Source of the DNA: Mycobacterium sp. ACS1612
Lineage (GTDB): Bacteria; Actinomycetota; Actinomycetes; Mycobacteriales; Mycobacteriaceae
DNA: 64,000 nucleotides
Assembly (NCBI RefSeq): GCF_001667505.1
Contig: NZ_LZHZ01000008.1
Span: forward strand, 17,175 to 81,174
Direction: 5' to 3'
Within the stretch, counting starts at the first letter, position 1, and every line of letters starts with the position of its first letter. Made by a program: the position numbers and the translations under genes. The notes under the pieces are model-generated. The model saw only the letters and a list, made by a program, of their open reading frames with translations. It had not been told where the DNA came from and ran no database searches. Shown here in pieces: positions 16,958-24,473 of this stretch.

Positions 16958-18474
16958 CCCACGATCCCGACCACGAACACGACGAACCCGATCTGCCGCT
17001 CGCCGACAACCCGATCTGGCAGCAGGACAACGTCACTCTGCACAGCGTCGGCATCGACATCGGCAGTTCCGGCACGCAGGTGGTGTTCTCGAGGCTGGCG
17101 CTGCGCAGACGCGGCGAGGACCTCACCAGCCGGTACGTCGTGGTGTCCAGGGACACCCTGTTCGAGTCGGAGTTGGAGTTGACGCCGTACACCGACGATC
17201 TGCAGATCGACGCCGCGGCGCTGGGTCGCATGCTCGACGCGGCCTACGACGGAGCGGGGCGGCAACCGCAGGACGTCGACACCGGCGTGGTGATCCTGAC
17301 CGGCGAGGCGCTACGCCGCCGCAATGCGGAACGGATCGCAGCGGTGGTCGCCGAGCGGGCGGGCGACCTGGTCTGCGCGACGGCCGGTCACCACATGGAG
17401 GCCATGCTCGCGGCGTACGGGTCAGGTGCGGTGCGCGCCTCGCATGACGGCTGGGAACGCATCCTGAACATCGACATCGGCGGTGGCACAACCAAGCTCG
17501 CGATCACCGATCGCGGACGCGTACTTGCCACCGCAGCCATCCACGTCGGCGGGCGGCTGATCGCGGTCGACGGTGACACCGTCACGCGCATCGAACCAGG
17601 CGGTCGCAGGCACGCCGCCGCGGTCGGCCTCGATCTCGATCTCGGCAGTCGGGTGTCGTCGGCCGACCTGGACGCGATCGCCTCCGAAATGGCCGACCAG
17701 GTCATCGCGGCGGTGCGCGGCGAGCCATCGGCGGAGCCGCTGTTCTTGACCGGCCCCATCGCGGTGCAGGGCGTGGACGGCATCATCTTCTCCGGCGGAG
17801 TCGCGGAGTACGTGTACCGCACCGAGACAAGGGATTTCGGTGATCTGGGCCGTCGCCTCGGGCTGGCGCTCGCCGAGCGCGCCGATGAACTGCCCGCGCC
17901 CGTGCTGGTTGCGGCGCAACGAATCCGTGCGACCGTGCTCGGCGCGTCGGAGTACACCGTTCAACTCAGCGGGATCACCAGTTTCATCCCGGTGCCGGAC
18001 AGCACGCTGCCGAGACGCAACCTGCAAGTGGCACGGCCGGAATATGCGCTTGGCGAGGTGGTCGACCGCGATGCGGTGGCGTCGGCGATCGAACATCATC
18101 TGTCGATGTTCGGGCTGCACGACGCGGCGGCCGATGTGGCGCTGGCGCTGCGCTGGACCGGTACGCCGAGCTACCGACGGTTGCGTGCGTTCGCCGAAGG
18201 TGTGGTGGCGGGACTGCGCTGGCGGATGGCCCACGGGCACCCGGTCTATCTGATGATCGACGGCGACATCGCGCTCACGCTCGGCACCATCCTGCGTGAC
18301 GAGCTCGAGGTATCCAACGATCTGCTCATCCTCGACGGAATCGAGTTACGTGACTTCGATTTCGTCGATCTGGGTCGGATACGGCATCCGTCGAACACGG
18401 TGCCGGTGACCATCAAATCGCTGGTGTTCTCGGCAAACGAGAATCCAGCGGGCCGGGCCGCAGTCCTGACATGA
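16954..18474 (+). CDS. EutA-like reactivating-factor protein (actin/ASKHA ATPase fold), orphan
   Basis: A 506-residue protein of the EutA family. Phosphate-1 is VGIDIGSSGTQVVF near 32-45, phosphate-2 is ILNIDIGGGTTKLAI near 170-184, and the adenosine-site strand is IIFSGGVAEYVY near 272. EutA is the actin-like chaperone that exchanges inactivated cobalamin from ethanolamine ammonia-lyase. No eutB, eutC or any other adenosylcobalamin enzyme gene lies in the window, so the client must be different or elsewhere. It overlaps the bicupin C gene at its start and the class II aldolase at its end by four bases each, so it is tightly coupled to this pathway. A reactivase for one of the cluster's metalloenzymes is a plausible guess. 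Confidence 0.8.
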   Translation: MTHDPDHEHDEPDLPLADNPIWQQDNVTLHSVGIDIGSSGTQVVFSRLALRRRGEDLTSRYVVVSRDTLFESELELTPYTDDLQIDAAALGRMLDAAYDGAGRQPQDVDTGVVILTGEALRRRNAERIAAVVAERAGDLVCATAGHHMEAMLAAYGSGAVRASHDGWERILNIDIGGGTTKLAITDRGRVLATAAIHVGGRLIAVDGDTVTRIEPGGRRHAAAVGLDLDLGSRVSSADLDAIASEMADQVIAAVRGEPSAEPLFLTGPIAVQGVDGIIFSGGVAEYVYRTETRDFGDLGRRLGLALAERADELPAPVLVAAQRIRATVLGASEYTVQLSGITSFIPVPDSTLPRRNLQVARPEYALGEVVDRDAVASAIEHHLSMFGLHDAAADVALALRWTGTPSYRRLRAFAEGVVAGLRWRMAHGHPVYLMIDGDIALTLGTILRDELEVSNDLLILDGIELRDFDFVDLGRIRHPSNTVPVTIKSLVFSANENPAGRAAVLT

Positions 18475-19187
18475 GCGATTTGTCGACCACCGTCGCCACC
18501 GCCTGCCGCATCCTGGGCCAGCAGGGACTGGCCGCCGATGTCCTCGGCCACGTCAGCGTCCGATTGGACGAGGACAGAATCCTTCTGCGCTGCCGCGGTC
18601 CTCAGGATCGCGGGCTGTTGTTCACCGAAACCGACGACGTTCGCGTCGTCGACCTGAACGGCCACGGCGAGCTCGACGGCGGGTATGCGGTGCCCAACGA
18701 GTTCCACATCCACACCGAACTGTTCCGGGCCAGGCCCGACGTGCAGGCAGTGGTGCACGCCCACCCGCGCGAGGTGATGGTCGTCGACCTGGCCGGGATC
18801 GGCCTGCGACAGGTGTTCGGCGCCTACAACATTCCGGCCTCCCGACTGGCGCATGACGGCATCCCGGTATACCCGCGCTCGGTGCTGGTCCGCACGCCCG
18901 AGCTGGGCAGAGCTGTCGCGGCCGCCGTCGGCGACGCCAAGGTGTGCCTGTTACGCGGACACGGCATCGTGACCGTGGGGGAGTCGGTGGAACAGGCGAC
19001 GTTGCGCGCCCTCGACCTCGTCGAGTTGGCCCGCATCACGACCGAGGTGGCATTGCTCGGCGGTCGGCCCCAGGTGCTCACCGAGGACGACCGGCACGAG
19101 CTGCCCGATCTGGGCTCCACGTTCAACGACTTGTCGCGCTGGCGGCACTACGCCGGCCGGCTGGAAGTCGCCGGGCTGTCGCTATAA
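18471..19187 (+). CDS. Class II aldolase/adducin-family protein
   Basis: A 238-residue zinc aldolase-family protein. The presumed zinc ligands are His96 and His98 (VVHAHP) and His164 (LRGHGI), with Glu77 (PNEFHIH) as the catalytic acid position. Family members are fuculose- or ribulose-phosphate aldolases and aromatic hydroxy-acid decarboxylases. In a catabolic cluster without sugar genes, the decarboxylase or C-C lyase reading is favoured. Its ATG overlaps the EutA-like gene by four bases, and its end overlaps the convergent dehydrogenase by six. Confidence 0.82.
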   Translation: MSDLSTTVATACRILGQQGLAADVLGHVSVRLDEDRILLRCRGPQDRGLLFTETDDVRVVDLNGHGELDGGYAVPNEFHIHTELFRARPDVQAVVHAHPREVMVVDLAGIGLRQVFGAYNIPASRLAHDGIPVYPRSVLVRTPELGRAVAAAVGDAKVCLLRGHGIVTVGESVEQATLRALDLVELARITTEVALLGGRPQVLTEDDRHELPDLGSTFNDLSRWRHYAGRLEVAGLSL

Positions 19188-20036
19188 CCCGCCCTCGGCC
19201 TTGGCCAACGGCGCGACGCGGCGGCCCAGATAGCTGCACTCCGGCCCGTACAACAGATCGGCGACGTCCGCTGCGGTCAGCGTCTTGATCAGCTGGTCGA
19301 TCTGACCGGTCAGCGGCAAGACCAGTCCACCGTTCTGTGCGAGGTCGAGGACGAAATCCATGTCCTTCTCCTGCCAGGTGAACCGCGTGCTGTCCCAACG
19401 GCGCAATGTGCCGTTGTCGCCGGGACACTTCAGCAGGACCTCGCGCATGCGCTGCGCATCGACCCCGTATCGCTTTGCGATCGCCAGCGTTTCGAAGTTC
19501 GCGACGCAGTGCACCCAGTGCAGCAGGTTGTTACACGTCTTGGCGAGTTGACCCGCACCGAGCGGTCCGACATGTTCGACACCCCGGCTGTAGCTCATCA
19601 TCACCGGTCGCGCCCGCTCCACATCGGCGGTGTCGCCGCCGCACAGCGACAGCAGGTTGCCGTCCTTGGCGCCCTGCGCGCCGAACACGACCGGTGCGTC
19701 GATCAGCCGCATCTCCTTCGGCTTGAAGATCGCGGCCAGGCGCTGCATGAAATCCAGACTGTGCGTCCCAGCGACGACGACGAGTTGACCTGCCTTGCCG
19801 TGTACCGCCAATTCCACTGCGACGGATTCCATCTGGTCATCGGTGCGCAGGCACGCGACGATGATGTCGCTACTGGTCGTCAGTTCCGCGAGACCGGATG
19901 CCGATGCCGCACCTGCGGCGGCGGCCGTCGCCAACCGGTCGGCGTCGACGTCGTAAGCGATTACGTCGAAGCCGTTGGCGACCATGTGGCCTGCCATCGG
20001 CTGTCCCATATCGCCGACGCCGATGATTCCGATCAT
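19182..20036 (-). CDS. 3-hydroxyisobutyrate dehydrogenase-family oxidoreductase
   Basis: A 284-residue beta-hydroxyacid dehydrogenase. The N-terminal GVGDMGQPMAGHM Rossmann motif and catalytic Lys166 in GAGQLAKTCNN are present. It is encoded on the opposite strand, divergent from the Rieske oxygenase, with a shared 91-bp control region containing a GntR operator. AGAAAGG precedes the ATG at 20036. The family oxidises 3-hydroxy acids or reduces tartronate semialdehyde and similar compounds with NAD(P). The class II aldolase next to it could supply such a hydroxy acid. Confidence 0.85.
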   Translation of the reverse strand: MIGIIGVGDMGQPMAGHMVANGFDVIAYDVDADRLATAAAAGAASASGLAELTTSSDIIVACLRTDDQMESVAVELAVHGKAGQLVVVAGTHSLDFMQRLAAIFKPKEMRLIDAPVVFGAQGAKDGNLLSLCGGDTADVERARPVMMSYSRGVEHVGPLGAGQLAKTCNNLLHWVHCVANFETLAIAKRYGVDAQRMREVLLKCPGDNGTLRRWDSTRFTWQEKDMDFVLDLAQNGGLVLPLTGQIDQLIKTLTAADVADLLYGPECSYLGRRVAPLAKAEGGL

Positions 20037-20074
20037 GTAGCTGCCTTTCTGGTTCCATGGGTTGGCCTGAAGTA

Positions 20075-20093
20075 CTAATGGTATTACAATTGG
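20075..20093. promoter_or_regulatory. GntR-type operator in the divergent dehydrogenase/Rieske promoter
   Basis: CTAATGGTATTACAATTGG has the perfect left half AATGGT and a one-mismatch right half ACAATT around the usual three-base centre. It sits between two divergent starts (20036 and 20128), so one bound regulator could control both genes. Confidence 0.65.
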
Positions 20094-20127
20094 AGCATTG
20101 TGACGAGGACAGCTGAGAGGGTGGACG

Positions 20128-21414
20128 GTGCTTAGGGCAGAGATCAATGAGCTTTTGACCCGTACAGGTCCGGGCACGCCGATGGGCGAGATGTTCCGGC
20201 AGTACTGGATCCCGGCGACGCTCGCCGAGGAGCTCCCCGAGAACGACTGCCCTCCGGTTCGGGTGAAACTACTGAGCGAGCGGATGGTCGCATTCCGCGA
20301 CAGCGACGGCCGGTACGGCTTGATCGACGAATTCTGCGCACACCGCGGCGCGTCACTGTGGTTCGGCCGCAACGAGGGCTCGGGTCTGCGCTGCCCTTAC
20401 CACGGTTGGAAATACGACGTCACCGGCCAGGCTGTCGAGGTGCCGTCGGAACCGGAGAACAGCAACTTCTGCGCGCACGTGAAGCTGACGTCGTACCCGC
20501 TGGTCAAGATCGGCGACGTGCTCTGGACCTACATGGGCGATCCGGAGAAGCAGCCGCCGCTGCCGGAGTTCGAGTTCGCCCTCGTCCCGCCCGAGCAGAC
20601 CTACACGTCCAAGCGCTGGCAGGAATGCAACTGGCTGCAGGCGTTCGAGGGCGGTATCGACTCCAGCCACGTGTCCTTCCTGCACTCCGGCGGGCTGAAG
20701 AGCGACCCGTTGTTCAAGGGCACCAAGGGCAACGAGTACAACATGGCCGACCTCAAGCCCTACTTCGAGGTGGCCGACTTCGAGGGCGGACTGTTCGTCG
20801 GGGCCAGACGCAACGCCGAGGACGACACCTACTACTGGCGGATCACTCCCTGGGTGATGCCGTGCTTCACCATGGTGCCGCCGCGCGGGGATCACCCTGT
20901 GCACGGCCACTTCTGGATCCCGATCGACGACGAGAACTGCTGGGCGTACTCGTTCGACTACCACCCGGTGCGTGCTTTGACCGCCGCCGAGGTGCAAGCG
21001 ATGCGCGACGGCCACGGCGTGCACAGCGAGAACATTCCCGGCACGTATCGCCCGAAGGCCAACAAGGACAACGACTACCTGATCGACCGCGAAGCGCAGA
21101 AGCGTGGTGACACGTATTCCGGTGTGAAGGGCATCGCGATGCAGGATGCGTCGCTGCAGGAGAGCATGGGCCCGATCGTGGACCGCACCAAGGAGATGTT
21201 GGTGTCAGCCGACACCGGCATCATCAAGGCCAGGCAGAAGCTGAAGAAGGCCGTTGAGGCGCTGCGGGACAACGGAACCACGCCTCCGGGTGTGGACCCG
21301 GCTCATCACAGGGTGCGTTCAGCCGCGGTGGTGTTGCCGCGGGACGCGTCGTTCATCGAGGCCTGTCGCGAAGACCTGTCGGTACGCGAGGGCGTTCGGC
21401 AGTCGTCGGTATGA
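20128..21414 (+). CDS. Rieske non-heme iron oxygenase, phthalate 4,5-dioxygenase-type alpha subunit
   Basis: A 428-residue ring-hydroxylating oxygenase. The [2Fe-2S] ligands are Cys70/His72 (FCAHRG) and Cys89/His92 (CPYHGW). The mononuclear iron site is FEGGIDSSHVSFLHS with Asp178, His181 and His186. The sequence style belongs to the alpha-only phthalate dioxygenase group, which use a separate FMN/ferredoxin reductase; no reductase is seen in the window. The GTG start follows GAGAGGG. With the Pht5-, LigJ- and LigK-like proteins it suggests breakdown of a phthalate-like aromatic diacid, though O-demethylation of a methoxy-aromatic is also possible for this group. Confidence 0.88.
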   Translation: MLRAEINELLTRTGPGTPMGEMFRQYWIPATLAEELPENDCPPVRVKLLSERMVAFRDSDGRYGLIDEFCAHRGASLWFGRNEGSGLRCPYHGWKYDVTGQAVEVPSEPENSNFCAHVKLTSYPLVKIGDVLWTYMGDPEKQPPLPEFEFALVPPEQTYTSKRWQECNWLQAFEGGIDSSHVSFLHSGGLKSDPLFKGTKGNEYNMADLKPYFEVADFEGGLFVGARRNAEDDTYYWRITPWVMPCFTMVPPRGDHPVHGHFWIPIDDENCWAYSFDYHPVRALTAAEVQAMRDGHGVHSENIPGTYRPKANKDNDYLIDREAQKRGDTYSGVKGIAMQDASLQESMGPIVDRTKEMLVSADTGIIKARQKLKKAVEALRDNGTTPPGVDPAHHRVRSAAVVLPRDASFIEACREDLSVREGVRQSSV

Positions 21415-21923
21415 CCGCACGGCCGATCTTCGGCAGCAGTTGCGCCAGGGCTACGACGGCCGCCGAGATGCGCTACCGCATCGACCGGCCGATCCGCGGG
21501 CGCCGGGGCGCGCGCATCGTCGGACTGGACGCCGGTGCGGACGCGATCGTCAATCGCATCTCCCGCGAGCAATGGGGACATGCGCGGTTCTTCTCGCTGG
21601 CCGAGCCGGCGGGGCCGGTCGGCGACGGCGGTTCGGAGTCGGTGGTGCTGCGGTCCGCCGACGGCGCGGTGTCCAGCCTGCTCGCCGAACTCGAGGACGC
21701 GGATGTGGTGATCATGGTGGCCACCACCGAAAGTGACGCCGCGGCGGCCACCATCATCGGCGCGGCGTGCACCGTGCGTGGAATCATGACCGCCGGCTTG
21801 GTGATTGGCGAGCAGGCGCTCGTCACTGCCACGGTGGCGGCCATCCGCCCGCACGCGCGCGTGCTGATGGTCAGTGCCGACGAGCGCGACGTGATCGACG
21901 TGCTCACCGCTCTGCGGGCGTAG
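21411..21923 (+). CDS. Small protein resembling the FtsZ nucleotide-binding domain without its G-box
   Basis: A 170-residue protein I cannot assign firmly. ARIVGLDAGADAIVNRI resembles the FtsZ start (KVVGVGGGGVNAVNRM), ARFFSLAE the next strand, and LEDADVVIMVATTESDAAA plus VRGIMTAGLVIGE align in order with the FtsZ ADMVFVTAGMGGGTGTGAA and GALTVGVVT segments. The GGGTGTG GTP-binding signature is replaced by ATTESDAAA, and the second FtsZ domain is absent. It overlaps the Rieske gene by four bases and precedes the PanB-like gene, so it is part of the pathway operon. Another Rossmann-type protein remains possible. Confidence 0.7.
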   Translation: MTARPIFGSSCARATTAAEMRYRIDRPIRGRRGARIVGLDAGADAIVNRISREQWGHARFFSLAEPAGPVGDGGSESVVLRSADGAVSSLLAELEDADVVIMVATTESDAAAATIIGAACTVRGIMTAGLVIGEQALVTATVAAIRPHARVLMVSADERDVIDVLTALRA

Positions 21924-21931
21924 GAGGCGGC

Positions 21932-22753
21932 ATGACCGACAAGGTGCAACTGAGCGACCTGCAGGCGTACAAGCGCGACGGCCGCAAGATCGTCGGCGTG
22001 GTCGCATGGGATTACCAGATGGCGCGCATCGTGGACCGCGCGGGCGTCGACCTGGTTTCGGTGGGCGACACCGTCGGCGTCAACCTGTGGGGCCAGGCCA
22101 ACCCGCTGGAGATCACCGTCGAACAGATGATGGTGGTCTGCCAGGCGGTACGCCGAGGCGTCACACGTGCGCTGGTGAGTTGCGACTTCCCGTTCGGACC
22201 TGTCCAGGAGGGCGCGAAAAGCGCTGTGCGGGCGGCGATCCGGTTCGTCAAGGAGGCCGGCGTCGACATGGTCAAGCTCGACGGCGCGTCTGAACACCTC
22301 GACGCCGTGACCGCGGTGGCGCGCGCAGGCATTCCGGTGTTCGCGCAGTTCGGGATCACCCCGCAGACGTCGCTGAAGTACGGGGTCACCTACAGCGCGA
22401 CGCCGAAGCCCGGCGATGTGGTACCCGACGAGATGCTCGACGAGATCGTCGGCGAGGCAAAGCGTCTCGAGGACGCGGGAGCCGCGCTGCTGAACTTCAC
22501 CAACTCCGGGCCGACCGTCGGCGCCGCCGTCGCCGAGGCGGTGTCGATACCCGTGGTCGGCGGCTTCGGCGGCGGGCCATGGCTGGACGGCCGGATGCGG
22601 ATGGTCACCGCGGCGATCGGCTACAGCGCCGACGCGCTGGATTCACCGCCGGACACCTACGCCAACGTCGCGCAGATCGTGCACGACGCGATCACCGCGT
22701 ACTCCAACGACGTGCGATCCGCGCGCCAGATCGCGGGCGGGCTGAAGCGATGA
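21932..22753 (+). CDS. PanB-like (ketopantoate hydroxymethyltransferase family) protein with altered active site
   Basis: A 273-residue TIM-barrel protein of the PanB/PEP-mutase group. VDLVSVGDTVGVNLWG (Asp46), ALVSCDFPFG (Asp85) and MVKLDGA (Lys115, Asp117) correspond to the PanB metal and substrate motifs. The usual PanB histidine of the PVMGHLGLTPQ stretch is Gln here (PVFAQFGITPQ), and the region of the catalytic Glu (VLE) reads LLNFTNS. It is therefore a paralogue, probably with a different C-C lyase or ligase reaction, and not the pantothenate enzyme. GGAGG precedes the ATG. It overlaps the hydrolase gene by four bases. Confidence 0.8.
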   Translation: MTDKVQLSDLQAYKRDGRKIVGVVAWDYQMARIVDRAGVDLVSVGDTVGVNLWGQANPLEITVEQMMVVCQAVRRGVTRALVSCDFPFGPVQEGAKSAVRAAIRFVKEAGVDMVKLDGASEHLDAVTAVARAGIPVFAQFGITPQTSLKYGVTYSATPKPGDVVPDEMLDEIVGEAKRLEDAGAALLNFTNSGPTVGAAVAEAVSIPVVGGFGGGPWLDGRMRMVTAAIGYSADALDSPPDTYANVAQIVHDAITAYSNDVRSARQIAGGLKR

Positions 22754-23610
22754 CCGCGGCCACGACCGTCGCCGACGGCATCGTGACCCGCTACGAGGTG
22801 GCGGGATCAGGCCCGCCGCTGCTGATGTTCTCACCGGGCGGATTCAACGCCAGCATGGACAGCTGGGAAACCCATGGACTGTACCGCCGCACTCGCATGC
22901 TGGCGCAGCTACGCGAACGGTTCACCTGCATCACCTTCGACAAGCGAGAGGCGGGCCGCTCCGGCGGCCGGCTGGAGCGGGTGAGCTGGACCGACTACGT
23001 CAACCAGGGCGTCGCGCTGCTCGACCACCTCGGCTACAGTCGGGTCCACATCATGGGTGCGTGTGTGGGTTGTTCCATCGCAACGCTTTTCGCGACGACG
23101 CACCGCTATCGGGTGGCGGGCATGGTGCTGTATTCGCCCGCAGGGGGCCCGCAGTACCGCCGCAAGCAGCACGCCCGGTTCACGGCCCATCTTGCGTACG
23201 TCGCGGAGCGCGGGCTTGCCGGCGTGGTCGCGTTGGCGGGTGTGACGGAGGCGGGCTTCTCCGACGACGGGCGCGTCGGCCCGTGGGTGTCGGTGCTCCG
23301 CAGCGACCCGGAATTCGCCGCCCGCTACGCGCAGTTCGACGCAGGCCGATACCAGACGATCGTCGCGGGCATGAGCAGGCTGCTGTTCGACCGCGACACC
23401 GTGCCGGGTGCCGAGCCGGAAGACCTTCTGGCGTCCGACGTTGCCGCGCTGATCGTGCCGGGGGAGGACACCTCGCACGCGCCGTCCGCGGCGCGGTACC
23501 TGCAGGAGTGCCTGCCCGCCGCGCAGTACTGGGACGTGCCGGTAGCCGAGCAGACCGCCGACACGGCGCCGGCGCGCGTCATCGACTTCCTTGACTCACT
23601 TGCCCTTTGA
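22750..23610 (+). CDS. Alpha/beta hydrolase with a Cys nucleophile elbow
   Basis: A 286-residue alpha/beta hydrolase-fold protein. The elbow reads GACVG with Cys105 where most relatives have Ser, as in dienelactone hydrolases. The oxyanion region FSPGGFNAS and an acid-bearing PGEDTSHAPS loop are visible, but the usual final HxxxP histidine is not: the last segment reads VPVAEQTADTAPARVIDF. It could act with the His of SHAPS, or have lost hydrolase activity. It ends the operon started by the Rieske gene and overlaps the convergent GntR gene by 15 bases. Confidence 0.8.
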   Translation: MTAATTVADGIVTRYEVAGSGPPLLMFSPGGFNASMDSWETHGLYRRTRMLAQLRERFTCITFDKREAGRSGGRLERVSWTDYVNQGVALLDHLGYSRVHIMGACVGCSIATLFATTHRYRVAGMVLYSPAGGPQYRRKQHARFTAHLAYVAERGLAGVVALAGVTEAGFSDDGRVGPWVSVLRSDPEFAARYAQFDAGRYQTIVAGMSRLLFDRDTVPGAEPEDLLASDVAALIVPGEDTSHAPSAARYLQECLPAAQYWDVPVAEQTADTAPARVIDFLDSLAL

Positions 23611-24336
23611 GACATGCCGCGCGGTGCGGCCGATGTGGGTGCGCATCACGGCGGTGGCCTTCTCGACATCGCGCTTCTTGATCGCCGCGACGAACTGACG
23701 GTGTTCGCGGTTGCCGCGGATACCCATCTCGGGGTGGTCGTCCTTGACGTGCTGCAGCGATCGCAGTGTCGGGCCGTGGAACGATTCGGCCAGCATGACG
23801 ATCGCCGCGTTGTGACTGGCGCGGGCGACGCGGGCATGGAACTCCGCGGACAGCGACATCGGATACGACCCCTTCGCCGCCGCTTCGTCGCCCCGGTCAC
23901 AGATCTCGAGCAGATCCGCGATGTCTTCCTCGGTGGCTCGCTCGCACACCAACGGAATGATGCCGAGTTCGAGAATCTGTCGCGCCTCCGTGACTTCCTT
24001 GTCGGTCAGCTCGGAAAGTGCAAGCAGGTCGATGATGCCCTCGCTGAGGCGAGCGCTGGTGGGGGCGGTGACGAATGCGCCGCCGCGGGCGCCCACCTTG
24101 ATGGTGACCATGCCGTTGGCCTCGAGTCCGCGCAAGGCCTCGCGCACCGTCACCCGGCTGACCCCGAACTTCTCGCCGAGTTCACGCTCGGCGGGCAACC
24201 GGTCGCCCGGCTTGAGCGAGCCGTCGCGAATCAGCAGACGGATCTGGTCGACGATCATCTCGGAGGCCCGCCCCGGGTTCACCCGGCTGAACAGGTCATC
24301 TTTTGTCACCCTGGCCGCGCTGCCGTCTGTCGCCAT
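23596..24336 (-). CDS. GntR-family regulator, FadR subfamily (FCD effector domain)
   Basis: A 246-residue repressor-type protein with an N-terminal winged helix-turn-helix at about 24-85 (LPAERELGEKFGVSRVTVREALRGLEANGMV) and an all-helical FCD ligand-binding domain from about 100 with family histidines (AEFHARV, MRTHIG). A palindrome matching the cluster consensus lies six bases before its ATG, so it probably represses itself and may be leaderless. GntR proteins of this subfamily bind TNGTNNNACNA-type palindromes, which agrees with the TGGTNNNACCA core found at six promoters here. The effector is probably a pathway acid. Confidence 0.9.
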   Translation of the reverse strand: MATDGSAARVTKDDLFSRVNPGRASEMIVDQIRLLIRDGSLKPGDRLPAERELGEKFGVSRVTVREALRGLEANGMVTIKVGARGGAFVTAPTSARLSEGIIDLLALSELTDKEVTEARQILELGIIPLVCERATEEDIADLLEICDRGDEAAAKGSYPMSLSAEFHARVARASHNAAIVMLAESFHGPTLRSLQHVKDDHPEMGIRGNREHRQFVAAIKKRDVEKATAVMRTHIGRTARHVSKGK

Positions 24337-24339
24337 GGA

Positions 24340-24358
24340 CCAATGATAAAGCCATCAG
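24340..24358 (-). promoter_or_regulatory. GntR-type operator at the regulator's own start
   Basis: CCAATGATAAAGCCATCAG matches the six-site consensus at 12 of 16 informative positions and ends four bases before the GntR ATG complement, suggesting autoregulation. Confidence 0.55.
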
Positions 24359-24473
24359 GGCAAATAGTGGGGACCTCGTATCGCCCGGCAGACTCAAAGT
24401 CGCACATATTCGCGCCGTTTGGGCGATTATGTGTCTGCTCGCGGTCGATCGTCACCGTCGAGCGCGCCATCTC

